From positions 1 to 64,000 of the forward strand of contig SVTR01000009.1 in NCBI GenBank assembly GCA_015063685.1: a stretch of 64,000 nucleotides of DNA, given 5' to 3'. This document shows positions 26,701 through 34,249 of this stretch, in pieces. A model generated the notes under the pieces. The model saw only the letters and a program-made list of their open reading frames with translations. It searched no databases and was not told the DNA's origin. The position numbers were made by a program, and so were the translations under genes. Source of the stretch: Oscillospiraceae bacterium. Its GTDB lineage: Bacteria; Bacillota; Clostridia; Oscillospirales; CAG-272. Positions within the stretch are counted from its first letter, which is position 1. Each line of letters opens with the position of its first letter.

Positions 26701-28125
26701 GCACTGACCAAGGTTACCCTTGGCGCGGGTGCGGAGATTGGTGAGGGCGCCTTCTCCTACAGCGATCAGTTGGCGGAGATCGAAGGCCTTTCCAAGGTCT
26801 CCTACGTAGGCGATTACGCCTTTGCCTACACCGCGCTTACGACGCTGGATCTGTCCTCTGCCACCTACGTCGGTACCCAGGCATTCCTCAAGGACACCGT
26901 CACCGACGTGACCGTGACCCTGGGCAGCAGTCTGACCGATCTGGGCGATAACCCCTTCGCAATGTGCCGCGTGCCTGCCTTTATGGGTGAGACGACGGTC
27001 AGCTTCAACGATAAAACCTATACGGTACCCTCCGACACCTATGAGATCGGGGACAAAATTCGCGTCATCGGCGGTTCCCTCTACCGCGTGGTGCCCAACG
27101 GTCTGGAGCTGATCACCTATGCTCCCGTGGACGGCGAGAAGACCTTTACCGTGGCCGATGGCACGACCCGCATCAGCGAAATGGCCTGCGCCGGCGCTGA
27201 TATGGCCTACGTTGTTCTGCCCGAGTCTCTTATGGCGGTGGGTCACAAGGCGTTCTACGCTTGTCCCGCGTTGACCACCGTAGCCTTTACCTCCTACGAG
27301 GCACCCGTTCTTGAGGAAGCCTATGATTACGAGTACTTCATGAGCGGACAAAACCTGCCCGGCAAGGGTGAATATACCTATGTGCTGGGTGATGGCATCA
27401 CCGAGGTTACCTATAGCGGCATCGAGATTGTTCCTTACTTCATGTGGAACGCTACCGACCTGCCTTATAACGTCTATTACGGCGCGAACTTCCTGGATTA
27501 CATCGGCCACGTGGACAGTCCTATCACCGTGATCCGCCCTGTGAACGGTCAGAATTACGATACCTTCATTATGGGTCAGTATTTCTCCACCGTGATCGAC
27601 GGCGCGGCCGCCGCGGATGCCGTGACCAAGGCCTTTGCGGAGGCGGTGAACCGTCTGCCTGCCACCGTTGCCCTTTCGGATAAGGCACTGGTGGAGGCCG
27701 CCCGTGCCGCCTACGATCTGATCTCCACCGACGAGCAGAGAGGTCTTGTGACCAACGAGCTGGCTATCCTCCTGGAGGCAGAGAAGCGTATTGCTAACCT
27801 GGAATACCTGGAGGAGGGCGAGACCACCGAGGGAACCGAAACCGACACCGACATCTCGGGTGAAGCAGATCCCGAAGCCAAGCTGAAGATCGTGACCACT
27901 ATTGCGGTTATCTCCTTGCTTGTGGCTGTGATGATGGTGGCTGTGGTTTGTGCGGGCGCTTGCGGCAAGAAGCGCAAGCACCATACCCCCAAGACCCCCA
28001 AGGAGAAAAAGGCCAAGAAAGCGCGCGCTAAAAAGTCTGAAGCTGTGGCGCAATCCGAGACCGCCGCGGAGACCGCCGCGGAAACCGCCGCGGAGACGGC
28101 CTCCGATGCGGAGAGCGAGGCTTGA
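20707..28125 (+). CDS. Giant cell-surface subtilisin-like (S8) protease with PA, Ig-like and BspA-type LRR domains
   Basis: 2472 residues. An N-terminal hydrophobic segment (~7-32) exports the protein; ~45-200 is a propeptide-like region. The S8 triad is intact: Asp230 (VAVLDTGLDYNH), His306 (DHGTHVAG), Ser634 (SGTSMACPNMAG), with a PA insert at ~495-560 as in lactocepin/C5a-peptidase types. Fn3/Ig-like sandwiches follow, then two Big2-like domains (~1170-1240, ~1298-1360) and about 20 BspA-type LRRs (~1435-2200; 'IGAYAFANLTALKKVTLP' pattern). The C-terminus has a TM helix (~2400-2420), a Lys-rich stop-transfer and an 'AETAAETAAETA' cytoplasmic tail. It heads a run ending in a peptide importer, so it likely supplies peptides and binds surfaces. 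No LPXTG motif. Confidence 0.93.
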   Translation: MRKNAKILRLIACFLTVATVLSAIVTVCVLTAKVSNEAVSSLVSKYEGTLEELGLDISDYFDSSVVQPLPDTVKDDQSISLIIKVDEAPLLDVYHKDDRGLSFSDYVTSAEAQAVRDRIATQKTAILSKLDGAALTYEQGADYSAVLSGFEIVIEAGDFDAVCDSLPAGATAIVSEVYKADDMGDVRGYEDINAWENRLVENSVDVYDTGIFDSSDFAYDGTGIVVAVLDTGLDYNHTAFSTSNFTADRSKLGMTFAEVASLVGGTKASGMQSGLTASDVYISEKVPFGFDYADGDADVYPISQDHGTHVAGVVAGKDDTITGVAPNAQLCIMKTFSDVQSTARASWILSALEDCVILGVDVINMSLGTGCGFSRESDKEEMSGVYDRIREAGISMVVAASNSFSSAYGSDKNGNLGLTTNPDTGTVGSPGTYQGALSVASINGANTPYILYNNQILYFTESSDRVSEEKNFVEDLLKSVDASKQNEDGTYTFEYVTIPGAGRNADYAGVDVSGKIVLVARGSTTFEEKANVAQDMGAAGIIIYNNVSGEIKMNVGDTTIAVCSIPQDDGEMMAAAGTGSITIGEKQSSGPFMSDFSSWGPTPDLQIKPEITAHGGSILSAIPGQDYDRISGTSMACPNMAGVVTLIRQYVKESFPEIANDNVQVAALVNRLLMSTADIVINSNGLPYAVRKQGAGLANLNNAAATKAYIMTYDRVSGDLMDKSKIELGDDPQKKGVYTLKFSVNNFGSAALSYDVSAWVMTEGVSDTKTNDGETTVTEQGYQLTDATVVINSVKNGSVSGDRTVTVAGGSVAEVVVTVTLGAEDKKYLDESFGNGMYVEGFVVLDSTEENGIDLSVPYLAYYGDWSVAPIFDIDYYQTNKDELDDSIDLLDKTLPDAYATRPVGGIESDFVGYLGSYYFEQDPASKKISADRKYISLSNQEGTIHSLRYVWAGLLRNAGSIEVTITDDATGEVIFSSVENDIRKSYGDGGSIYAANVEIEFDTIEYDLRNNATYTVNLKANLDWENDGTDTNLNNEFEFPFVADFQAPAITDCEFYTEYDKTEKKERLYAKMAVYDNHYTMALHVGYVGNSASGAVLNAFDHYLTPVYSEFNDTGYVVYELTDYVDEIRENAINKNTFTVVAYDYALNVGTYEIELPDEYTDFYFEETALTLSPNQIYDLKPLVYPGTEWSQLLEFSTTKPAVATTVNNQLVAVAPGSCVVVARDPVTKKTATFPLTVLGEGEEGYVKYDKPVTNNFVLTGYLVDKAYYQIDSTQRDIGSTGDERKFVGANYSLSMYPSEAVTLRYRLDAYFPEHTKVVFESSNENIVKVDENGKITAVAEGFASISARVLMRQNAGSDYATTYYSQSINIEVKDPYITTGPNLTHYFGLGGRVDIPKDLAITTIDQFAFSNFDYVDKGPEDEISEDDPTATKIWYLGDDTIEEVIIPEGVETIGAYAFANLTALKKVTLPSTLTKIDYGAFYGCSVLEEVKGIEKVKFINQSAFQGCALKGTVSLDSATALADYAFAGNKKLSGVVLSEKTQSLGIGAFEGCTSLKSITVGSDFIKLGKSVFAGCSALTAVELNTAVVPAYAFNNCTALTSVSLGKDVAVIGEYAFSGAPVAKFAFDAANTAFKVGAGGQYILSADGKQLMLVSSAVKGAFELNAADNGVTYVAAGAFAGNKSITSVSLPSVVGVADYAFAGCSNLTTVTTATLTEIGRHAFARTAIDTLPSFSSLSVIGDYAFSGTQVTSAVIPAGMTVGNGAFSECKVLADVTIGSGAIIGDRAFALHTDSNYERANGKDENDNKFYYFIYTSPLTSLTIGDDVTLGREAFMGAAKLETLILGDRAVIGDRAFYNAASLKSVDLSKVTAIGAEAFSGDVLYICSDSSMTTPVVDEEGYYVYRYYAPVFTSVDLSAAVEIGKDAFAYCRDLVSVALNPGLKAIPDQAFMNCIALSDIDLSGVTSVGDNAFAETGLTEIDLSACTEIGIYAFYNNRALTKVTLGAGAEIGEGAFSYSDQLAEIEGLSKVSYVGDYAFAYTALTTLDLSSATYVGTQAFLKDTVTDVTVTLGSSLTDLGDNPFAMCRVPAFMGETTVSFNDKTYTVPSDTYEIGDKIRVIGGSLYRVVPNGLELITYAPVDGEKTFTVADGTTRISEMACAGADMAYVVLPESLMAVGHKAFYACPALTTVAFTSYEAPVLEEAYDYEYFMSGQNLPGKGEYTYVLGDGITEVTYSGIEIVPYFMWNATDLPYNVYYGANFLDYIGHVDSPITVIRPVNGQNYDTFIMGQYFSTVIDGAAAADAVTKAFAEAVNRLPATVALSDKALVEAARAAYDLISTDEQRGLVTNELAILLEAEKRIANLEYLEEGETTEGTETDTDISGEADPEAKLKIVTTIAVISLLVAVMMVAVVCAGACGKKRKHHTPKTPKEKKAKKARAKKSEAVAQSETAAETAAETAAETASDAESEA

Positions 28126-28160
28126 CCCTACAGGAGAGGATTAGGAAAGGTAACATAATA

Positions 28161-29519
28161 ATGAAGAAACAATTCAAGCTGTTAGGGCTGACCGTGGCCG
28201 TACTGGCGGTGATGCTTTGTATCACCGCCTGCGGTAAATGGGAGGATCCCTATAAAGCCCTGGAAAAAGAGGGCTATTCCGTCAGCGTCAGATTTGACGC
28301 GGGGGAAGGTGTCTTTACCAACACCGAGGATGTGTTCGTGGTGGACGTCTTCTCCATGGCGGATATGAAAACCAACGGGGAAGGGGAGTGGTACACCTAC
28401 CTTTTGACCCCCGACGATACCCGCAGAGGCCAAAGTGCCTACGCGGTCTCCTACGACGGACACTTTTTGGCGGGATGGTACATGGAGCGTACCCTTCGCG
28501 TCAATGACAAGGGCGAGGCGCTGGACGAGTATGGCCGCCTCTGCTCTGAGTCGGGCAAGCCTCAGGGCTACGTCTATGCCAAGCCTTGGGATTTCTCGAA
28601 GCCCCTTACCATTGATCCCGACGGCGACTATACCGCAGGGGAAAATTACATGACCCTGTATGCCGCCTGGGTTCCTTACTTTGACTTTGAATTTTACGCC
28701 GTAAATGGGGATGGAACGACCACCCATTTACAGACGATTCAGGCCATTTCTCTGGATCTGCCCGAGTGGAACAAATCCACGGGCAAGATCGACATGAAGA
28801 AGTATCCCACCCGCGAGGATATGACCTTTGAGGCCGCCTATCTGGATGCGGCTCTCACAGAAGCAGCTCCCACCGCCCTCACAGGCTCCTGGGATGCTGA
28901 AACGGCTACCTCAACCACCGACACCATCAAGGTCTATACCACCTGGATGGAGGGCGAGTGTTTCCACATCTACACAGCCGAACAGTTCAAAAACAACAGC
29001 CGCCTGGGCGGTCACTACATCCTGCAGGATGATCTGGATTTCACAAATGTGATCTGGAGCAACACCCTGGCCCAGGGCGTCTTTACCGGCAAGATCATTG
29101 GTAACGGCCATACCATCTCGGGTGTGACGGTGACTCAGGCCGATCGTACGGACAAAGAACCCACTTACTTTGGCGGTATTTTCGGAAGCCTTGGTGAGAC
29201 GGCTGAATTCCGTGACGTTCATTTCGAAAATATCACCTATAAGATCGCCGCAGGCTCCCGTATGCAGGGTGTCAGCTTCGGTCTCCTGGCCGGAGTTGTG
29301 GCAGACAACGCCGTTTTCGAAAACGTGACTGTCGGCGGCCAATTGGTGGTCAGCACTATGAACCTTCCCGGTGACTACAGCATGGGCCTGATTTGCGGTA
29401 CGGGCACGGCCGAGGGCGTGGATCACGCCAATGTGACTGCCACCGTCGCCGAAAGCATCAGCGCTTCTGTGGAAATCAATGATACGACCGGTGAGGTAAC
29501 GGTCAATTTCGGATCTTGA
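28161..29519 (+). CDS. Secreted lipoprotein with Flg_new-like and GLUG-like beta-helix regions
   Basis: A 452-residue exported protein. ATG 28161 (AAAGG about 10 bases upstream) gives lipobox ITAC (Cys24); an earlier in-frame codon would overlap the protease gene. Residues ~38-190 contain 'SVRFDAGEGVFTNTEDV', 'HFLAGWYME' and 'MTLYAAWVPYFDFEFYA', the pattern of Listeria-Bacteroides (Flg_new/InlB B) repeats. The C-terminal part has 'YILQDDLDFTNVIW', 'FTGKIIGNGHTISGV' and 'YFGGIFGSLGETAEFRDVHFENITY', a GLUG-type beta-helix like that at 10338-11633. It begins 35 bases after the protease gene and lies 54 bases before the peptide-binding protein, with no terminator on either side, so cotranscription is likely. 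Confidence 0.8.
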   Translation: MKKQFKLLGLTVAVLAVMLCITACGKWEDPYKALEKEGYSVSVRFDAGEGVFTNTEDVFVVDVFSMADMKTNGEGEWYTYLLTPDDTRRGQSAYAVSYDGHFLAGWYMERTLRVNDKGEALDEYGRLCSESGKPQGYVYAKPWDFSKPLTIDPDGDYTAGENYMTLYAAWVPYFDFEFYAVNGDGTTTHLQTIQAISLDLPEWNKSTGKIDMKKYPTREDMTFEAAYLDAALTEAAPTALTGSWDAETATSTTDTIKVYTTWMEGECFHIYTAEQFKNNSRLGGHYILQDDLDFTNVIWSNTLAQGVFTGKIIGNGHTISGVTVTQADRTDKEPTYFGGIFGSLGETAEFRDVHFENITYKIAAGSRMQGVSFGLLAGVVADNAVFENVTVGGQLVVSTMNLPGDYSMGLICGTGTAEGVDHANVTATVAESISASVEINDTTGEVTVNFGS

Positions 29520-29573
29520 TCCGAAGCTCTTATAAGTCAATCATTTAATTGATATATTTTGGAGGAAAGAAAA

Positions 29574-32153
29574 ATGAAGACAAGAATTTTGAGCCTGATT
29601 CTCTGCTTCTCCATGCTGCTGGGATGCGCCGTAATGTTCGCGTCCTGTAGCGGAGACGAGAAAAAAGAAGCCCCCGGTGCTTTGGCCATCATGACCGAGG
29701 AGCTGGACGGACTGTTCAATCCCTTTTATTCCACGACCGCACCCGACGGCACCATCGTGGGTATGACCCAGATCAGCATGCTGACCACCGATTACGTGGA
29801 CGGCAAGGTAGTGGTTGCCTGCGGTGACGAGCATGCCGTCGTTGCCAAGGACTACGCTATCAACTACGACAGCGCTACCGACAAGACCACCTACACCTTT
29901 GTCATCAAGAACGGCATCAAGTTCTCCGACGGCCAGCCTCTGACCATCGAGGACGTTCTCTTCAATATGTACGTTTACCTGGATCCCGTGTACACCGGCT
30001 CCAACACCATGTACTCCACCGATATCGTGGGTCTCCAGGACTACCGCACCCAGGTGCTGGGCTCTGATTCCACCAACACCGACGATACCATCTCTCAGAA
30101 CGCCGCCAGCCGTGCGCAGAACAGAATCAACGAGCTGATCAACCTGTATATGGCTACCGGTAAGACCACGACACAGGGCTCTTACAGCGCAAGCTACAAC
30201 CAGATGATCGACGCCATCAACACCCACTCCCTGTCCTCCGGTTACAAGGAGGCTGTCTCCAATGATGCCGCATCCGTAACCGTGGACCAGCTGAAGGCCG
30301 ACTACGAGAAGGCTCTGCAGTACTTCAAGGACGAGCTGAATACCGACTATACCTCTGCCAAGGAAGCATACCTTGAGGAGCCCTATAAGTCTACCGGTGA
30401 GTTTGACGAGGTTACCTCCTTCATGTACGCCGAGGGCTACGTGACCATTGAGTACGAAAAGGATGCCAATGGTAAGGACATCAAGTCCCAGATCAAGAAG
30501 GTGACCCGCCAGTACAACCCCGACGTAGTGAAGGATCAGGCCTCTGCCGTCAAGTACGTGTACGATTCCAAGGTGGAGCAGGAGTTGCACATGATCCTCA
30601 TGTACTGGGCAACCGCGCAGAAGCTCATGACCGAGTACACCGCCCAGGCTAAGGAGGTCATCCTTCACGAGAACACCCAGGACGGCAAGCTGGCTATCCC
30701 AAACATCTCCGGTATTGTTTCTCTGGGTCATACCACCGACGTGGCCTCCGTAACCGCTAAGAACGGCACCTACACCGTGGCTCATGAGCACAACGAGGAT
30801 GGCACCGTGAAGAACGAGAATGAGTATGACGTGCTTCAGATCACCATCAACGGCGTTGATCCCAAGGCCATCTGGAACTTTGCGTTCTCCGTGGCACCTC
30901 AGCACTACTATGCCCCCAATCATAAGGTAGACATTGCCAACAACGAGTTCGGCGTGGCTTACGGTGACTACAAGTTCCACACCGACGAGATCCAGTCTCC
31001 CAGAAACGTGAAGGTTCCCATGGGTGCCGGCGCATATATGGCAACCAACAGCCAGGATGCTGACAATCCCGAGGGTACCGAATTCTTCAGCAACAACGTG
31101 GTCTATTTCAAGGCCAACAAGAACTTCCTCCTGGGCGAGCCCAAGATTGAAAAGGTCAGATATCAGGTGGTCAGCGCATCCAACGCGCTGGGCGCTCTGG
31201 AATCCGGCTCCGTTCACTTCGTGACCCCTCAGTTCACCCAGGACAACATCGACCGCATCAACGGTATGAAGGACAAGGGCGTTGAGAGCGCTTGGACCGA
31301 TCAGCTGGGTTACGGTTATATCGGTATCAACGCAGGCAAGGTGCCCAACCTCAATATCCGTAAGGCTATCATGACGGCTATGAACACCAGCCTGGCCCTG
31401 TCCTACTATTCTACCGGTATGGCTGAGACCATCTACTGGCCTATGTCCACGGTCTCCTGGGCTTACCCCAAGGATGATTCCGGCAACAACAGCCGCGACA
31501 ACTACCATAGCTATCCCGCCATCCGTTTCAACAAGGACGAAGCCAAGACCGCCATTCTGGACTACATGGAGGCCGCCGGTGTATCTGCCGGTGACGCCGC
31601 CCTGTCCATTACCTTTACCATCGCCGGCGCGAACCTCACCGAGCACCCCACCTACCAGACCTTCCAGTCTGCCGCCGACCTGCTCAACGAGTGCGGTTGG
31701 GATATTGAGGTAGTGCCCGATACCCAGGCTCTCACCAAGCTGTCCACCGGTTCTCTGTCCGTCTGGGCTGCCGCTTGGGGCTCTACCATTGACCCCGATA
31801 TGTATCAGGTCTACCACAAGAACTCCTCCGCAACCAGCACCCTGGCTTGGGGCTACCGTGAGATTCTGGCATCTCCCGCTACCTATCCCGAGGAGACCCA
31901 GATCCTGAACGAGCTGAGCGAGCTCATCGACAAGGCTCGTGAGACCGAGGATCAGGCTACCCGTACTGAGCTCTACGAGCAGGCTATGAGCAAGGTGCTG
32001 GATATGGCCATCGAGCTACCCGTGTACCAGAGAAAGGTGCTCTACGCTTACGATTCCAACGTTATCAGCACGGATTCCATCCCCAGCGCAGAGGAACTGA
32101 ACCCCTACACCTCTCCCCTGGATCGCATCTGGGAGATCGAATTTGCGAGCTGA
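29574..32153 (+). CDS. oppA: Oligopeptide ABC transporter substrate-binding lipoprotein with large insertion
   Basis: An 859-residue SBP_bac_5 (family 5) binding protein; the family is usually 500-600 residues. ATG 29574 has GGAGG at 8 bases; lipobox FASC gives Cys25. The N-lobe is standard ('LFNPFYSTTAPDG', 'TYTFVIKNGIKFSDGQPLTIEDVLFNMYVYLDP'). Roughly residues 160-400 are an extra, helix-rich, charged insertion before the fold resumes at 'VLQITINGVDPKAIWNFAFSVAPQHYY'. The C-lobe has 'GYGYIGINAGKVPNLNIRKAIMTAMN'. Followed 21 bases later by the permease. Expected to deliver peptides to the importer below; the insertion may contact the cell wall or protease. No adjacent regulator. Confidence 0.93.
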   Translation: MKTRILSLILCFSMLLGCAVMFASCSGDEKKEAPGALAIMTEELDGLFNPFYSTTAPDGTIVGMTQISMLTTDYVDGKVVVACGDEHAVVAKDYAINYDSATDKTTYTFVIKNGIKFSDGQPLTIEDVLFNMYVYLDPVYTGSNTMYSTDIVGLQDYRTQVLGSDSTNTDDTISQNAASRAQNRINELINLYMATGKTTTQGSYSASYNQMIDAINTHSLSSGYKEAVSNDAASVTVDQLKADYEKALQYFKDELNTDYTSAKEAYLEEPYKSTGEFDEVTSFMYAEGYVTIEYEKDANGKDIKSQIKKVTRQYNPDVVKDQASAVKYVYDSKVEQELHMILMYWATAQKLMTEYTAQAKEVILHENTQDGKLAIPNISGIVSLGHTTDVASVTAKNGTYTVAHEHNEDGTVKNENEYDVLQITINGVDPKAIWNFAFSVAPQHYYAPNHKVDIANNEFGVAYGDYKFHTDEIQSPRNVKVPMGAGAYMATNSQDADNPEGTEFFSNNVVYFKANKNFLLGEPKIEKVRYQVVSASNALGALESGSVHFVTPQFTQDNIDRINGMKDKGVESAWTDQLGYGYIGINAGKVPNLNIRKAIMTAMNTSLALSYYSTGMAETIYWPMSTVSWAYPKDDSGNNSRDNYHSYPAIRFNKDEAKTAILDYMEAAGVSAGDAALSITFTIAGANLTEHPTYQTFQSAADLLNECGWDIEVVPDTQALTKLSTGSLSVWAAAWGSTIDPDMYQVYHKNSSATSTLAWGYREILASPATYPEETQILNELSELIDKARETEDQATRTELYEQAMSKVLDMAIELPVYQRKVLYAYDSNVISTDSIPSAEELNPYTSPLDRIWEIEFAS

Positions 32154-32174
32154 TCAAAACCTTCGGGGTGAATT

Positions 32175-33167
32175 ATGGTAAAATACATTATCAAACGATT
32201 AGGTCTGTCGGTGTTGATCCTTCTGGGCGTGTCGCTGATCATTTACATTCTGGTCAGATCCATGCCCGTGGACTTCATCGAAAATAAGATCGCCGCCATG
32301 AACCAGGGCGGAGCCGTGATCCCCGAGGAGACTGTGCAGAACATGAAAGAGCTGTACGGCCTTGAGGATAACAGCTTCCTGGGCATCCTCAAGGGCTACG
32401 GCAACTGGCTCGCGAAGATTTGTCAGTTTGATTTCGGCACCAGCTTTAAGTATGGCTCTCCCGTCATCGACGTCATCCGCGACCACATGGGCGTATCCTT
32501 CGCCGTTGCCTTTATTGCGACCATTTTTGAATTTATGATCGCCATTCCCTTGGGTATCACCGCCGCCACCCACCAGTATTCCTTCCGGGACTACTTGGTG
32601 ACGGTGCTGGTCATGATCGGTATCTCTCTGCCCGCCTTCTTCTTCGGACAAGTACTCAAGGACTTGTTCGCTAACAAGCTGGGGTGGTTCCCACCGTCGG
32701 GTCTGGTGGACGCCACACAATCCTATACGGGTATCGCTCTGTTCCTTGACTATCTGAAGCACATGTTTATCCCTGTGCTCACGGTGGTCATTCTGAGCAT
32801 CGGTGCCCGCATGAGAATGACCCGAACCAATATGCTGGAGGTTCTGAATTCGGATTATATCCGCACCGCCCGTGCCAAGGGTCTGAAGGAGCACAAGGTT
32901 ATCTACAAGCATGCCTTCCGCAACACCCTCATTCCCCTGGTGACCTCTCTGGCGGGACTTCTGCCCTCCCTCTTCTCGGGTGCCATTATTACCGAGCAGG
33001 TCTTTGACCTGCCCGGTATCGGTAACATAGCTTATAAGGCCATGATCGAGGCGGATATTCCCTTCATCATGGGATACAATATGTTCCTGGCGCTGCTCAG
33101 CGTGCTGGGCGTGCTGCTGGCCGACCTCATGTACGCCGTGGTAGACCCCCGTGTCAAATTGGGTTAA
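32175..33167 (+). CDS. oppB: Oligopeptide ABC transporter permease (OppB type)
   Basis: A 330-residue inner-membrane permease with about six helices. The N-terminus 'MVKYIIKRLGLSVLILLGVSLIIYIL' is the typical OppB/DppB start, and the EAA-type cytoplasmic loop 'TARAKGLKEHKVIYKHAFRNTLIPLVT' lies near residues 225-255, contacting the ATPases. GGGGTGA precedes the ATG. It sits 13 bases before the OppC-type gene. Forms the translocation pore with it. Gene name is by family position; substrate class (peptide versus other oligomers) is by homology. Confidence 0.95.
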   Translation: MVKYIIKRLGLSVLILLGVSLIIYILVRSMPVDFIENKIAAMNQGGAVIPEETVQNMKELYGLEDNSFLGILKGYGNWLAKICQFDFGTSFKYGSPVIDVIRDHMGVSFAVAFIATIFEFMIAIPLGITAATHQYSFRDYLVTVLVMIGISLPAFFFGQVLKDLFANKLGWFPPSGLVDATQSYTGIALFLDYLKHMFIPVLTVVILSIGARMRMTRTNMLEVLNSDYIRTARAKGLKEHKVIYKHAFRNTLIPLVTSLAGLLPSLFSGAIITEQVFDLPGIGNIAYKAMIEADIPFIMGYNMFLALLSVLGVLLADLMYAVVDPRVKLG

Positions 33168-33179
33168 GGAGGCAAGACA

Positions 33180-34247
33180 ATGGATCATCAGAACAAAAAG
33201 CCTCTCGCTCCCGAGACTCCGGATTTGGAAAACGCGGTGTCCGTAGAGGATACCGAGCCCCTGGATAAAAACATCCGTCTTATGTCCCCCGGCCGTATGG
33301 TCATGCGTCGCTTCTTCCGCTCCAAGCTGAGCGTGGTGGGCCTTGTCATGATCATCAGCCTCTTCCTCTTCTGCTGGGCAGGTCCTCTGGTATTCAATAC
33401 CTGGGGCGAGACCACCCAGGACACCACGGGTAAGGTGGAATATACCCAGCAAGAGGTCAAATACACCGTGAACGGGGAAGAATTTTCCTTCGTTCAGGTG
33501 GTTGAAACCGGCAAGGAAATCAATTCCCTGGCCAAGCCCGACGATCAGCACATCCTGGGCACCGACAAGAACGGCCGTGACGTGTTTACCCGTCTCATGT
33601 ACGGTGGCCGCATCTCGCTGATGGTCAGCTTTATCGCCGTCTTTGCCATCACCCTGTTCGGCATCGTCTTTGGCGGTATCGCAGGCTATTTCGGCGGCGT
33701 CATCGACAACATGATCATGAGAATCTGCGATATTCTTATGTGTCTCCCCGGATTTCCCATCCTCTTGATCATCGGTACGCTGCTTGACTCCGCCGGTGTG
33801 GAATCTCAGCATCGTATCTACTACCTGATGGCCTACCTGACTCTGTTCTCCTGGCCCGGTACCGCTCGCCTGGTGCGCGGACAGATCCTCTCTCTCCGCG
33901 AGCAGGAATACATGGTGGCCGCCGAGGCTATGGGCTACTCCGTACCTCGTAAGATCTTCAAGCACCTCATTCCCAACGTCATGCCCCAGCTCATCGTGTC
34001 TATGACTCTGTCCCTGGGTAGCATGATCCTCTATGAGGCCTCCCTCTCCTACCTGAACATGGGTGTCCGTGCACCTTACGCCGCGTGGGGTACCATGATC
34101 AACATCGTAGCAGAGGACCCCAATATTCTGCAAAACTACTTTAACGTGTGGGGACCTCCCGGTATCTGCATCATCATCGCCGTTCTCGGATTCAACTTCG
34201 TGGGCGACGGTCTGCGGGATGCCCTTGACCCCAAGATGAGGAGGTAA
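33180..34247 (+). CDS. oppC: Oligopeptide ABC transporter permease (OppC type)
   Basis: A 355-residue permease. A ~45-residue acidic/basic cytoplasmic N-terminus is followed by TM1 (~51-72), an unusually long extracytoplasmic stretch (~73-135), and the conserved 'HILGTDKNGRDVFTRLMYGGRISL' motif of OppC/DppC proteins. The EAA loop is 'REQEYMVAAEAMGYSVPRKIFKHLIPNVMPQLI' and the C-terminus ends 'NFVGDGLRDALDPKMRR', both diagnostic. AAGGAGG precedes the ATG; the stop is 2 bases before the ATPase start. Pairs with the preceding permease. The extended periplasmic-side loop may match the enlarged binding protein. Confidence 0.95.
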   Translation: MDHQNKKPLAPETPDLENAVSVEDTEPLDKNIRLMSPGRMVMRRFFRSKLSVVGLVMIISLFLFCWAGPLVFNTWGETTQDTTGKVEYTQQEVKYTVNGEEFSFVQVVETGKEINSLAKPDDQHILGTDKNGRDVFTRLMYGGRISLMVSFIAVFAITLFGIVFGGIAGYFGGVIDNMIMRICDILMCLPGFPILLIIGTLLDSAGVESQHRIYYLMAYLTLFSWPGTARLVRGQILSLREQEYMVAAEAMGYSVPRKIFKHLIPNVMPQLIVSMTLSLGSMILYEASLSYLNMGVRAPYAAWGTMINIVAEDPNILQNYFNVWGPPGICIIIAVLGFNFVGDGLRDALDPKMRR

Positions 34248-34249
34248 CC

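Noticed and set aside
29541..31817. 758-codon antisense frame opposite oppA
   Set aside because: Shadow of a clearly coding binding-protein gene; no domain.
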